DNA of 64,000 nucleotides, from contig CP074381.1 in the NCBI GenBank assembly GCA_022041995.1, positions 2,108,001 through 2,172,000 of the forward strand, written 5' to 3'. This stretch comes from Cupriavidus necator. GTDB lineage: Bacteria > Pseudomonadota > Gammaproteobacteria > Burkholderiales > Burkholderiaceae. Positions 27,487 through 39,066 of the stretch are shown one piece after another. Each line of letters starts with the position of its first letter. Position 1 is the first letter of the stretch. The notes under the pieces are model-generated. The model made no database searches, was not told the origin of the DNA, and worked only from the letters and a program-made list of their open reading frames with translations. The translations under genes were made by a program, and so were the position numbers.

Positions 27487-28592
27487 CAACAGTGCTGCGT
27501 GAAGGCGATTTCGACGCGTTCTTCGAGGCGCCCTTCGCCTGCTATGGACGCGATACCCATTTTGTGTCGCCGATGAAGGGGGATCTTGCGCGCGCGCTGG
27601 ACCCGGCGAAGAACCCGCTGTTCCGGCAGTTTGCGCGCCGCACCTGGTTCACCGCCCATCGGGACGGACAGATCGTGGGCCGTATCCTGGCCCATATCCA
27701 CGATGCGTCCAATCAGCAATACGGCCAGCAGCGCGGCTACTTCGGCATGTTCGACTGCGTCGATGACGTGGAGGTCGCGCAAGCGCTGCTCGGCGCGGCG
27801 GCGGGCTGGGTGAAGCACAACGGCTGTGAGGAACTGGCTGGCAGTTTCAACCTGACGATCACGCAGATGATCGGCATCGTCACCGAGGGCTTCGAGCATC
27901 CGCCATACACCTACCAGGAATACACGCCGCCGCATATTGCCAGGCTGCTCCGGGCATGCGGCTTCGAGCCGTTCTTTCCGATGCGCACGTTCGAGCTCGA
28001 CGTGCGCAGCTACGATCCGGTGCAGTTGATCGGAAGCAAGCAACGCGCACTGCTGCAGGATCCCGCCTGGCAATTCGAGCCCATCCGGCGGCGCGGCTTT
28101 GACCGGCGCCTGCTGGAGGCATGCGCGGTCCTGAACGATGGCTTCGCCAACAACCCGATGTTCGTGCCGCTGACGGAGGAGGAATTCCTGTTTCCCTGCG
28201 CCGGCATGATGTGGATCATCGACGAGCGCCTGTCCTATACCGCTTATTTCAAGGGCGAACCGATCGGGGTGCTGCTGTGCGTGCCGGATCTCAACCCGTT
28301 TCTGCGCGCCACCGGCTTCCGCCTGAAATTGTCAACGCTCTGGCATCTCATCAGGTTCCGCGCCAGCCGCAAGCGTGCGGCGATCATCTTTTTTTCCGTG
28401 CGCAGGGACTACCACAGCCGCGGCGTCAACGGCGTCATGCTGCACCATCTGCTCAAGGCGATGCGCGGTGCCGGGTACTCGCACCTGGGCATCAGCTGGG
28501 TGTCGGATTCGAATGGCGCCAGCCAGAAGCAGATGGAGAAGATGGGCGCCAGGCCACTGCATCGGCTGCATCTCTTCAGGAAGGCCATCTAG
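27483..28592 (+). CDS. YghO-like GNAT-superfamily protein
   Basis: 369 residues from the ATG at 27483 (4-base overlap with the previous stop); the longer open frame upstream lies within the preceding gene. The N-half matches the YghO-like pattern: HFVSPMKGDLARALDPAKNP, GQIVGRILAHIHDASNQQYG, GYFGMFDCVDDVEVAQALLG. The C-half has a GNAT acyl-CoA loop, FFSVRRDYHSRGVNGVMLHH, and ends SNGASQKQMEKMGARPLHRL. The acyl donor and acceptor are unknown. Fourth gene of the operon, and a second acyltransferase-fold protein in the same unit, which suggests two acylation steps or a donor/acceptor relay. Confidence 0.75.
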   Translation: MTTVLREGDFDAFFEAPFACYGRDTHFVSPMKGDLARALDPAKNPLFRQFARRTWFTAHRDGQIVGRILAHIHDASNQQYGQQRGYFGMFDCVDDVEVAQALLGAAAGWVKHNGCEELAGSFNLTITQMIGIVTEGFEHPPYTYQEYTPPHIARLLRACGFEPFFPMRTFELDVRSYDPVQLIGSKQRALLQDPAWQFEPIRRRGFDRRLLEACAVLNDGFANNPMFVPLTEEEFLFPCAGMMWIIDERLSYTAYFKGEPIGVLLCVPDLNPFLRATGFRLKLSTLWHLIRFRASRKRAAIIFFSVRRDYHSRGVNGVMLHHLLKAMRGAGYSHLGISWVSDSNGASQKQMEKMGARPLHRLHLFRKAI

Positions 28593-28594
28593 TG

Positions 28595-29602
28595 ATGCTC
28601 ACGCGCGATCAGCAACTCACCCTCGTTGCCCAGGCTGGCCGCGCCCCCAGCGCGCACAATATCCAGCCCGCTCGCTGGCGCTTTGCCGGCGACAAGGTTG
28701 AACTGTTTGAAGACCCTGCGCGATGGCTGTCCGTGGGCGACCCCACCGGGCGGGACAACCAGATCGCCCTGGGCATGGCCTGGGAAGGCATGACCATGGC
28801 GTTGTCGACGCTCGGGTTGAGGCTCACCCAGCCTGAGGTCTCCAGCCTGCCCTACCCTCCCGCTACCCAGGACTTTCGCCGGGCCGCATCTGCCCTGATC
28901 ACATCAGGTGCGGGCCCGGATCCCCTTGCCGCCTTCGTGGACGCGCGCCGCGCCTATCGAGGCAAGTTTCTCCGTGCGACCCCGCCGCAGATCAATTCGT
29001 TGGGCGAATGCGCTGCGGACCACGCCGAATTCGTCACGCTGGCGAGCAAGAACAGCACGGCGCAAATCGCCCAATGGTATGACGACGCTGCTGCTGCGGG
29101 ATTGGATGACCCACGGTTTGCCGAGGAGCTCTATCACTGGCTGCGCTTGTCACCGCACGATCCGGGCTGGCCGCGCGACGGGCTTTCGGCCGACTGCATG
29201 GCACTGTCGCGGTGGGAAGCCTGGGGTGCGTCGATTGCGCTGAGACCCCGTGTGATCCGGCTGCTCTCTGCGCTTTCGCTGACCCGCCTGCTGGCATCGG
29301 AAAGCGCAAAAGTGAAAAGCGCGGCCCGGATCGTCCTGATTCATGCCGCACCGGACGTCACGAGCTTTGACATCGGGCGCCGCTGGTACCGGTTCTGGCT
29401 GGCCATGACTGCCAGGGGCTTTGCCGGCGTGCCGATGTCGGCGCTGGCCGATTCACCTGGCCATGCCGCCCTGCTTGCCGAAAGCCAGCGGTTGCCGCGC
29501 AGAAACCGGCTCGTGAACATCATGCGCTTTGGGCCTGTGCCGGTCCGCGGCATCCCCCGGAGCGCAAGACTTCCCACCGCAGAGCTGATGCAGGCATCCT
29601 GA
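28595..29602 (+). CDS. nitroreductase-family (Acg-like) flavoprotein
   Basis: 335 residues; ATG at 28595 with AGGAAGG upstream (an adjoining GTG at 28592 is possible). The N-terminal GRAPSAHNIQPARWRF is the Acg-type version of the nitroreductase FMN site. Further typical segments are TGRDNQIALGMAWEGMTMAL and RIVLIHAAPDVTSFDIGRRW. Members bind FMN and either reduce or oxidise substrates, or simply store flavin. In azole-forming and diketopiperazine pathways related proteins act as dehydrogenases. As the last gene of the ThiF/GNAT operon it may supply a flavin redox step. Only 2 bases separate it from the preceding stop. Confidence 0.85.
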   Translation: MLTRDQQLTLVAQAGRAPSAHNIQPARWRFAGDKVELFEDPARWLSVGDPTGRDNQIALGMAWEGMTMALSTLGLRLTQPEVSSLPYPPATQDFRRAASALITSGAGPDPLAAFVDARRAYRGKFLRATPPQINSLGECAADHAEFVTLASKNSTAQIAQWYDDAAAAGLDDPRFAEELYHWLRLSPHDPGWPRDGLSADCMALSRWEAWGASIALRPRVIRLLSALSLTRLLASESAKVKSAARIVLIHAAPDVTSFDIGRRWYRFWLAMTARGFAGVPMSALADSPGHAALLAESQRLPRRNRLVNIMRFGPVPVRGIPRSARLPTAELMQAS

Positions 29603-29650
29603 GCCAACGACGCTTGCGGGTTGCGGCCCTTACCCCGGGCGCGGTCCTGG

Positions 29651-30337
29651 CTATGCGTGTTCGCGCACCTCGGCGAAGGCGCGGACGGGGAAAGCCGCCG
29701 CGTCCCGCGCCTTCAGCGGGATGGAAAAGAAGCGAAACGGCACGCCATGCAAGCGCGACAGTCCGGTGAGGTTCTCGACGATCAGGATGCCTCGTCCCAG
29801 AAACCGGGTGTGCGCCGGGCGTTCCGGATCCTGGGTCGAGTCGACGTTGGCGCAGTCCACCCCGAACAAGGCAATGCCCGCGTCGCAGAGCCGGCTGATC
29901 ACGTCGCGTGAGATAAACGGGTGCGATCGATAGATCTCCGTCCCCCAATGGCGATCCCAGTCGAAATTCACCAGCACGGCCTGGCCTGCGAGCTGCTCGG
30001 GAAACTGCAGGTCATGCCACGCAAGTTGTTGCCCGGGGGTCGCGTGGCGGGCATCGATGACCACGCCGTCAAGCACCAGCCGGCTGAGATCGAGCGCAGC
30101 AATGTCTTCCGCGCCTTCGAAGCGGTGACGGGGCGCATCCAGCTTGGTGCCGACGGATGTCTGGAACGCCACCTCGGAAATCTCGAACGAGGCTTTGCCC
30201 TCGTAGTGCCAGCCTGATTGCGCATGCGTCATGAACGGCCGGATACGCGCGGTCAACTCGACCGCTTCGCCGGTTTCGCGCTTGAAGAGGACGCCAGGCA
30301 TCCCGTCGTGGAACACATGAGAGAGATCGACAATCAT
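29651..30337 (-). CDS. cyclase-family protein (kynurenine-formamidase fold)
   Basis: 228 residues from the ATG at 30337, preceded by GGAG at 8 bases; the longer frame upstream lacks family features. It begins IVDLSHVFHDGMPGV as in cyclase-family hydrolases. The metal motif, normally HxGTHxDxPxH, reads SVGTKLDAPRH: the first two His are Ser and Lys, while the Asp and last His remain. Further family features are VLVNFDWDRHWGTEIYRSHP and GVDCANVDSTQDPERPAHTR. A subset of the family has this SxGT form, so metal use may differ. It lies downstream of a dihaem cytochrome gene on the same strand; its substrate is unknown. Confidence 0.85.
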   Translation of the reverse strand: MIVDLSHVFHDGMPGVLFKRETGEAVELTARIRPFMTHAQSGWHYEGKASFEISEVAFQTSVGTKLDAPRHRFEGAEDIAALDLSRLVLDGVVIDARHATPGQQLAWHDLQFPEQLAGQAVLVNFDWDRHWGTEIYRSHPFISRDVISRLCDAGIALFGVDCANVDSTQDPERPAHTRFLGRGILIVENLTGLSRLHGVPFRFFSIPLKARDAAAFPVRAFAEVREHA

Positions 30338-30457
30338 CGTCTGCGCTCCATCCTGGTTGCGCTGAACCGATGCTACTGCCGTGCCTTCAGCCGGGTCAAG
30401 CTGCCAACGGGCGGCATCGTGAGTCCTTTCAGTCATGAACCGGGACAACCCACAAGG

Positions 30458-32086
30458 CTAAAGCAGCTTCAGGAATTCCAGCAGCGCATCCTTGTCGCTT
30501 TCGGCAAGGGTCAAGAACGCCTTTTCATGGCCGCGGTTGTCGCGCCCCGCTGTCGCCGTGTCGTAGAGCACGGGTTTCGACCACGGCTGGTAGCTGGCCG
30601 GATAGGCCCAGGTGCCGTCCGCATCGAGCTTGCCGGCGATGCCCAGCTTGCCGTAGTCCAGTGCATGACCGCCGACCCAGAAGCGCCTGGGCCGCGCCTG
30701 CGGATGCATGAGATGCCAGAGCGTGGGCACGGAGCCGTTGTGAAGGTACGGTGCCGTCGCCCACACGCCGGAGAGGATGGGCGCGACATAGCCCCCGGTG
30801 CTTGCCGCGTCGATATGCTTGCCCAGCTCGGAGCGCGAGATGGCTTGCAGCAGGCCGGGATCGATCGCTTGCCAACGCGTCGGGTCAGTACCGATATCCG
30901 CTTGTGCCACCAACCGGTTGGGGAAGCTGACAAGCCGCGGGCGCTCAGTGTCCTGGCTGTAGCTGCCGTGGCACTGGGCGCAGTGGGCATCAAAGATGGC
31001 GCGGCCGCGCGCGGCGCGGGGACGGTCAACCGGGCCCGGAAACGGCGGCGGCGTGTAGCCCGCCATGAAGCGCATGACGTCTTCCACTCGCGGAATGGCG
31101 CGGCCGGCGCGATCCGGCGGCATGCCCATGGTCGGCACGGTGAAGAAGGCCACGATATGCGCCAGCCGCCCGGCATCATTGGCGGCACCGGGCGCTACCG
31201 GCACGAAGCGCGGCGCGCCCTTGCTGGTATAGACGCCGTCATAGAGCAGCGATGAGCGCAGGCTTCGGTAGCCCAGTTCCGGAATCGAGGTGGAACCACT
31301 GGCGGCGATGCCCGCTGGGAGAAGATGAAACTGGAACTTGAGTGCCGCGACACCATTGGTGCTGCCGGCCGCCCCGTTGCTGAACGGCAGTGGCTCGTCA
31401 CCGCTGGCTTCAAGTTCCGCCACCCGTTTCACCAGCCGCGGCCAGACGAATTTCCGGATGGTATCCAGTTCCTCCTTGCTAGTGTCGGGGTAAAGCTGGT
31501 GGATGGCTGACAGGAGCTTCTCCGGATCGGATTTCACCCGCTTCACCGCCTGATAGACCGCGGCGACGAAGGCGTCGAGGTTGAGGGAGGTATTCGGCAG
31601 CCCCAGCCAGACATCGTTGGTGGGACGCCCGTCCTTGCCGTAGGTGATGCCCGCATGGCACGATGCGCATCCCAGGTTGGACACCTCCAGGCGGATTTTC
31701 GGGATGTCCCGGCCGATTATTCCGCTGACCACGCCCAGGGGCTTGTCGAACCTGGGCTGTTGCTGGCGCGGCCAGTTGCGGACCGCATCGGGATAGATGA
31801 ATCCGAACTCGCGCAGCGCCCGGCGCAAGGCGTCATGGGTGACCGGAACGCCGGGGCCGCCGGCCAGCAGCAGCGCCGTCGTTGCCAGCTTCCACGGCAG
31901 CGCATTGGTTTCCAGGGTATCGGTGCTCAGGCCGCCGAAGTCATCGAAGACAAAGCGCGCCGCCCCGAGCTCATCGGCACGAGCCCCGGCCCTGAAGTCC
32001 CGCATGACCGCGGATTCGCCTTCAGCATAGCCACGCAGGAAATCGCATCCCGACAGCGAACCTAACAGCAGACCGATCGCGAGCAC
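30458..32086 (-). CDS. dihaem c-type cytochrome lipoprotein
   Basis: About 542 residues from a GTG at 32086; the frame extends further but that part is Arg-rich and implausible. The N-terminus is a lipoprotein signal (LLLGSLSGCDFLRGY). Two haem c sites are present: LGCASCHAG (coding near 31652-31675) and DAHCAQCHGSY (near 30965-30990). GMPPDRAGRAIPRVEDVM and TAPYLHNGSVPTLWHLM resemble large periplasmic cytochrome c proteins related to the dihaem peroxidase/MauG group. It is probably a periplasmic electron carrier or oxidase. It sits 120 bases upstream of the cyclase gene, suggesting co-expression. The start is uncertain. Confidence 0.8.
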   Translation of the reverse strand: MLAIGLLLGSLSGCDFLRGYAEGESAVMRDFRAGARADELGAARFVFDDFGGLSTDTLETNALPWKLATTALLLAGGPGVPVTHDALRRALREFGFIYPDAVRNWPRQQQPRFDKPLGVVSGIIGRDIPKIRLEVSNLGCASCHAGITYGKDGRPTNDVWLGLPNTSLNLDAFVAAVYQAVKRVKSDPEKLLSAIHQLYPDTSKEELDTIRKFVWPRLVKRVAELEASGDEPLPFSNGAAGSTNGVAALKFQFHLLPAGIAASGSTSIPELGYRSLRSSLLYDGVYTSKGAPRFVPVAPGAANDAGRLAHIVAFFTVPTMGMPPDRAGRAIPRVEDVMRFMAGYTPPPFPGPVDRPRAARGRAIFDAHCAQCHGSYSQDTERPRLVSFPNRLVAQADIGTDPTRWQAIDPGLLQAISRSELGKHIDAASTGGYVAPILSGVWATAPYLHNGSVPTLWHLMHPQARPRRFWVGGHALDYGKLGIAGKLDADGTWAYPASYQPWSKPVLYDTATAGRDNRGHEKAFLTLAESDKDALLEFLKLL

Positions 32087-32265
32087 GCGAACAAGGGCAT
32101 CGTAGTCATCGTCCGACAGCGCGCGCCAGGGGAATCCGGACCGCGCCGCGCTGATGGTAGCCGACGATCCGTGCTGTCTCAAGCCGAGCCTGGCTACAGT
32201 ATCGGTGCAAGCGGCGATTTGCGCACGCCCCGGCGATGGCCTGGCGGCGACCTGCCGGGGCTGCT

Positions 32266-33093
32266 TTACCCCGCGGGCGCGGTTACCATCGCCACGTGCG
32301 CCTGCATCGGACCGGCCAATGGACCCGCGCCGTAAGTCTGCAGGAACGCCTGTTCGCAATGGTCGGTTGCCTGGCCGAGCGCATCCGGCCCGCGCCGCTC
32401 CAGGTCGGCCCGCAATGGCGTGCCCTGGCAGAATGCCACCGCCGGGATGCGGGCGGCGCTGGCGCGGCTGGTTGCCGCGACGGTTTCAAAGACCGGCGAT
32501 GACTGGAATCCGCCCAGGCGCAGATCCTGCTCGATGGTGGCCTGGCTGTGGTAGCCGTGCGGGACGCGGGCCATGAACTCGGGCGGCGCGTCGGGAAACA
32601 GCGTGGCGAGTGCCCCGGTGACATCGCGGGCAAAGGCGTTGAATTCCAGCCGGTCCCAGACATTGAAGATCAGCGTGCCGCCCGGCGCCAGCACGCGGCG
32701 GGCTTCGGCGAAGGCGCGGCCCTTGTCCGGGAAGAACATCACGCCAAACTGGCAGGCGACCATGTCGAAGCTGGCATCGGCAAACGGCAGCGCCATGGCG
32801 TCGGCCTCACGCCATTGCACCGGGCGGCTGGTGCCGGCCTGCTCGGCCCGCGCCAGCATCGGCGCGTTGAGGTCGGTGGCAACGATCATGGTATCGGCCG
32901 ACAGCCGCCCGGCGATTTCCCGGGTCAGCACGCCGGTGCCGGCGGCCAGTTCCAGCACCCGCCGCGGCTGCAGCGCTGCGATGCGGGCAGCCATGTCGGC
33001 AGCGTATGGCGCAAAGATCATCGGCACCATCAAGGCCTCATAGACGTCAGGAATCGCGCCCGCGAAGACCTTGTCCGAGTGTTGCAAGTCCAT
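32266..33093 (-). CDS. class I SAM-dependent methyltransferase
   Basis: 275 residues from the ATG at 33093 with a G-rich ribosome-binding site. Motif I is RRVLELAAGTGVLTREIAG, motif II VATDLNAPML, followed by ADAMALPFADASFDMVACQF and RVLAPGGTLIFNVWDR: a typical Rossmann methyltransferase of the UbiE/small-molecule type. The acceptor cannot be predicted. It stands between the cytochrome gene and the Mrp operon, all leftward, with gaps of about 150-180 bases, so it may be its own unit. Confidence 0.9.
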   Translation of the reverse strand: MDLQHSDKVFAGAIPDVYEALMVPMIFAPYAADMAARIAALQPRRVLELAAGTGVLTREIAGRLSADTMIVATDLNAPMLARAEQAGTSRPVQWREADAMALPFADASFDMVACQFGVMFFPDKGRAFAEARRVLAPGGTLIFNVWDRLEFNAFARDVTGALATLFPDAPPEFMARVPHGYHSQATIEQDLRLGGFQSSPVFETVAATSRASAARIPAVAFCQGTPLRADLERRGPDALGQATDHCEQAFLQTYGAGPLAGPMQAHVAMVTAPAG

Positions 33094-33240
33094 GAAACCC
33101 CCTGCCCTGGCGTGAAAGGTGCCGGCATCGCCTGACTGGGTGTAGGACACATTGCAGCGAAAGTAAACCGTTGCAGCAGGCACCAAGGCGCGGTTGGCAT
33201 GCTTCGTTTCCTGTGGCTGTCGGGTTTGCGCGTTGCTGCC

Positions 33241-33585
33241 CTAATCGCGGATGCGCGGCATCCAGCCGCTGCCGCGCGTGCACGGATCCACCGGCAGCTG
33301 GCGCTGCAGCGCGGCCTTGGCCAGCATGTGGGCACTGATCGGCGCGGTCAGGAACAGGAAGGCGGTCACCAGCAGTTCATGCAGGCTGGCATCGCCCCGG
33401 AAGCTGAAATACGCCACGGAGGCCAGCACCACCCCGCCCACGCCCAGCGTGGTCGACTTGGTCGGCCCATGCAGCCGCATGAAGAAGTCCGGCAGCCGGA
33501 ACAGCCCCATCGCCCCGACCAGCATGAAAACGCTGCCCACCAGCAGCAGCGCGCACACGATGAATTCCGCAACAGGATGCAGCAT
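33241..33585 (-). CDS. mrpG: Mrp/Pha antiporter subunit G
   Basis: 114 residues from the ATG at 33585 with GGAG at 7 bases. Three TM segments and the MnhG/PhaG signature: GSVFMLVGAMGLFRLPDFFM, RLHGPTKSTTLGVGGVVLAS, LFLTAPISAHMLAKAAL. It is a small membrane subunit required for assembly of the multi-subunit Na+(K+)/H+ antiporter. Last gene of the operon, 11 bases after mrpF. Confidence 0.93.
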   Translation of the reverse strand: MLHPVAEFIVCALLLVGSVFMLVGAMGLFRLPDFFMRLHGPTKSTTLGVGGVVLASVAYFSFRGDASLHELLVTAFLFLTAPISAHMLAKAALQRQLPVDPCTRGSGWMPRIRD

Positions 33586-33595
33586 CTGGCGCTCC

Positions 33596-33868
33596 CTAGT
33601 ATTCGATGATGTCGCCGCGCTGCAGGTACTTGGACAGCGCCACGGTGCCGACAAAGCCCATCACCGCGATCAGCAGCGCGGCCTCGAAGAACAGTGCCGA
33701 ATCCAGGCTGATGCCTAGCACCACGATCAGCGCGATGGCGTTGATATTCAGTGTGTCCAGCGCCACGATGCGGTCCGGCAGGCTGGGTCCGCGCAGCAGC
33801 CGCGCCAGGGTCAGCAGGAAGGCGAGGCCCAGGATCACCAGGCAGACCGGTATCACGATGGCAAGCAT
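33596..33868 (-). CDS. mrpF: Mrp/Pha antiporter subunit F
   Basis: 90 residues with three TM helices and the MnhF/PhaF pattern: LARLLRGPSLPDRIVALDTL, NINAIALIVVLGISLDSALF. The start overlaps the mrpE end by 16 bases, indicating tight coupling. It is part of the membrane assembly of the antiporter; in other bacteria the family has also been linked to bile-acid or cation efflux. Confidence 0.94.
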   Translation of the reverse strand: MLAIVIPVCLVILGLAFLLTLARLLRGPSLPDRIVALDTLNINAIALIVVLGISLDSALFFEAALLIAVMGFVGTVALSKYLQRGDIIEY

Positions 33869-34356
33869 TGGAAGATCTCCTTGAGCGGGGTTTCATAGCG
33901 CGACTTGATGAGCCCGACCAGCGCGGCCTCTTCCTCCAGGTCCAGCACGTGCACGAGCAAGGCGCGGCGGTCGTCGCTCAGTTCGGCACACAGCGTGCCG
34001 GGGCTGAGCGAGACGATGCTGATCAGTGCGGTGGTGGCAAGCTCGTGCTCGACATCGAGCGGCACCACGATAAAGGCTGGGCGCAGGCGCGCGGTGGGGC
34101 CCAGCACCATGATGGCCACTTCCACATTGGCTTTCACGATATCGAACAGCACATGGATGCTGAGCCGCAGGATCAGGTCGGGCCGCGACAAGCGGAACGC
34201 GCCCAGCACCAGCCAGCGGTCGGCCAGCCGGCCGATGGCCCAGCCGAGCAGTGCCCCCAGCAGCCAGTGCCCGGGTGCCAGGCTATTGGTCAGCAGCAGC
34301 CACATGATCATCAGGATCAGGCTCAGCCAGGGATGGGGAAGCAGACGCTGCAGCAT
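33853..34356 (-). CDS. mrpE: Mrp/Pha antiporter subunit E
   Basis: 167 residues: two to three N-terminal TM segments (LSLILMIMWLLLTNSLAPGH) and the MnhE signature (VLFDIVKANVEVAIMVLGP, LATTALISIVSLSPGTLCAE), with an acidic C-terminus carrying VHVLDLEEE. Start at 34356, 3 bases after the mrpD stop. Structural subunit of the antiporter; in Pha/Mrp systems it is needed for full activity. Confidence 0.94.
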   Translation of the reverse strand: MLQRLLPHPWLSLILMIMWLLLTNSLAPGHWLLGALLGWAIGRLADRWLVLGAFRLSRPDLILRLSIHVLFDIVKANVEVAIMVLGPTARLRPAFIVVPLDVEHELATTALISIVSLSPGTLCAELSDDRRALLVHVLDLEEEAALVGLIKSRYETPLKEIFQCLPS

Positions 34357-34359
34357 GGC

Positions 34360-35901
34360 TTACGCCGGCTTTCCGGGCAGCACTGCCCGCAGATAGGCGG
34401 CGCGGTCCAGCAGTTGCGCGGCCGCGTCAGCCACATAGTCGCTGACCGGCCGCGCGCATACCGTCAGCGCGACATTGCCCGCCAGCAGCAGTGCGCAGCA
34501 GGCCAGCTTGCGCGCGTCGGGCCGCACGCGCAGGCGTGCCGCGCCGGGATGGTCGTCGTCGAGGTATTCATCCCCTTCCGGCACGCGCGCCGCCGCATGC
34601 GGCAGCCGCCACAGCAGCCGCGTGCCGGTGCGGGACACGGCAATCAGCAGCAGCAGGCTCGACACCAGCACCGCGGGCCACAGCGCCGGCACCCACGGCG
34701 GCGGGGTCGCGCGCAGGACCATGGCCTTGCCGAGGAAGCCCGACAGCGGTGGCAGGCCCACCGCTGCCACCACGCCCACCAGGTACAGCAGGCCCGCCAG
34801 CCGCGAGGCACTGACCGGGGTCCCGTCCTCGCGCGCCGGCTCCGGTTCCAGCGCGTCGGCCAGCAGGAACAGCGCGGCGGTGCACAGCGTGGTGCTGAGC
34901 AGGTAGAACATCGCCGCGGCCCAGCCGGCTTGCGTCTGCATCGATACGCAGGCGGCCAGCAACCCGACTGATGCCACCACCAGGTAGCTGGTCATCGCGC
35001 GCAGCGTGCCGGCGGCGACCGCGCCCAGCGCGCCTACCGCCAGCGTGAACAGCGCCAGCACGAACACCCAGTCATGCAGGAATGGCCCCAGCAGCCCCCG
35101 CGGGCCGCCGAAGATCAGCGCATCGCAACGCAGCATCGCGTAGATGCCGACCTTGGTCATGATGGCAAACAGCGCTGCGACCGGGCCGGTGGCGCTGGCG
35201 TAGGCGCGCGGCAGCCAGAAATACAGCGGAAACAGCGCCGCCTTCAGCGCAAAGACCAGCATCAGCATGGCGCCGGCGGCCACCGCCAGCGGCAGGTCCT
35301 GGGCCGGCAGGCCGGCCAGGCGCAGGCCGAGGTGCGCCATGTTCAGCGTGCCCGACAGCCCATACAGCACGCCGACAGCCACCAGGAAGAATGACGACGC
35401 CACCAGGTTCAGGATCACATAGTGCAGCCCGGCGCCGACACGCGCCCGCCCTGCCCCATGCACCAGCAGTGCGTAGGACGCGATCAGCAGGATCTCGAAG
35501 AAGACGAACAGGTTGAACAGGTCGCCCGCCAGGAACGCGCCGTTCAGGCCCATCAGCTGGAACTGGAACAGCGCATGGAAATGCCGGCCCTGCCGGGCCG
35601 TGCCCTCCCCCGCCGCCGCCAGCGCAGCGACGGCCAGCACCACGGTCAGGGCCAGCATCATCGCACCGGTGCGGTCCAGCTGCAGCACGATGCCGAACGG
35701 GGCGGACCAGTTGCCCATCGCATAGACCGCAATCTCGCCGGCAGCCGCCTGGCGCAGCAGGTGCACCGCCACTGGCGCCAGCAAGAGCGTGGCCACGGCG
35801 CAGACGATGCGCTGCGCGCGCAGCCGCTGGGCCGGCATCGCGCTCAGCAGCGCACCGGCAAGCATGGGGATCAGGATGGGCAGCAGCACGGCGTGGTTCA
35901 T
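34360..35901 (-). CDS. mrpD: Mrp/Pha antiporter subunit D (NuoN/NuoM-like)
   Basis: 513 residues, about 14 TM helices. It belongs to the proton-conducting antiporter-like family shared with complex I. Conserved parts: FVFFEILLIASYALLVHGAG (TM5 Glu), VFALKAALFPLYFWLPRAYA (TM7 Lys and following Pro), MTKVGIYAMLR, and GLPPLSGFLGKAMVLR. With MrpA it forms the ion path. It overlaps the upstream mrpC by 4 bases. Confidence 0.95.
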   Translation of the reverse strand: MNHAVLLPILIPMLAGALLSAMPAQRLRAQRIVCAVATLLLAPVAVHLLRQAAAGEIAVYAMGNWSAPFGIVLQLDRTGAMMLALTVVLAVAALAAAGEGTARQGRHFHALFQFQLMGLNGAFLAGDLFNLFVFFEILLIASYALLVHGAGRARVGAGLHYVILNLVASSFFLVAVGVLYGLSGTLNMAHLGLRLAGLPAQDLPLAVAAGAMLMLVFALKAALFPLYFWLPRAYASATGPVAALFAIMTKVGIYAMLRCDALIFGGPRGLLGPFLHDWVFVLALFTLAVGALGAVAAGTLRAMTSYLVVASVGLLAACVSMQTQAGWAAAMFYLLSTTLCTAALFLLADALEPEPAREDGTPVSASRLAGLLYLVGVVAAVGLPPLSGFLGKAMVLRATPPPWVPALWPAVLVSSLLLLIAVSRTGTRLLWRLPHAAARVPEGDEYLDDDHPGAARLRVRPDARKLACCALLLAGNVALTVCARPVSDYVADAAAQLLDRAAYLRAVLPGKPA

Positions 35902-36265
35902 GGCCGGGGCTCCTGACCGGCGCCATCGGCAGCGTGCCCCTCGGGCTGGCCGGCGGCGTCGACATGGTCGCTGCCGGTAAGCCCCAGCGAGCGCAGCGCC
36001 AGCACCACCGCGAACGCCGTCATGCCGAACGCGATCACGATGGCGGTCAGCACCAGCGCCTGGGGCAGCGGGTCGGCATAGCTGGCGCCCGCCACGATCA
36101 CCGGCGGCCGGCCGATCGACAGGCGCCCCATGCCCAGCAGGAACAGGCTGACCGCATACGACAGCAGCGTCAGCCCCAGCACCACGGTGAAGACGCGCTC
36201 GCGCAGCAGCAGGTAGATGCCGCCCGCGGCCAGGATGCCGATTGTCATGGCGTAGAGCGCGGCCA

Positions 36266-36266
<1 letters not shown>
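35898..36266 (-). CDS. mrpC: Mrp/Pha antiporter subunit C (NuoK-like)
   Basis: 122 residues with three TM helices like NuoK: YAMTIGILAAGGIYLLLRER, VLGLTLLSYAVSLFLLGMGR, DPLPQALVLTAIVIAFGMTA. The soluble tail (GSDHVDAAGQPEGHAADGAG) is longer than in many relatives. Its first base is the last base of the mrpA stop, and its own stop overlaps mrpD by 4 bases. Subunit of the multi-component cation/proton antiporter. Confidence 0.94.

Positions 36267-39066
<2,800 letters not shown>

Noticed and set aside
25390..27489. 699-codon leftward open frame antisense to the ThiF and membrane-protein genes
   Set aside because: Gln/His/Arg-rich, no domain, and its complement encodes two clear coupled genes; a high-GC shadow frame.
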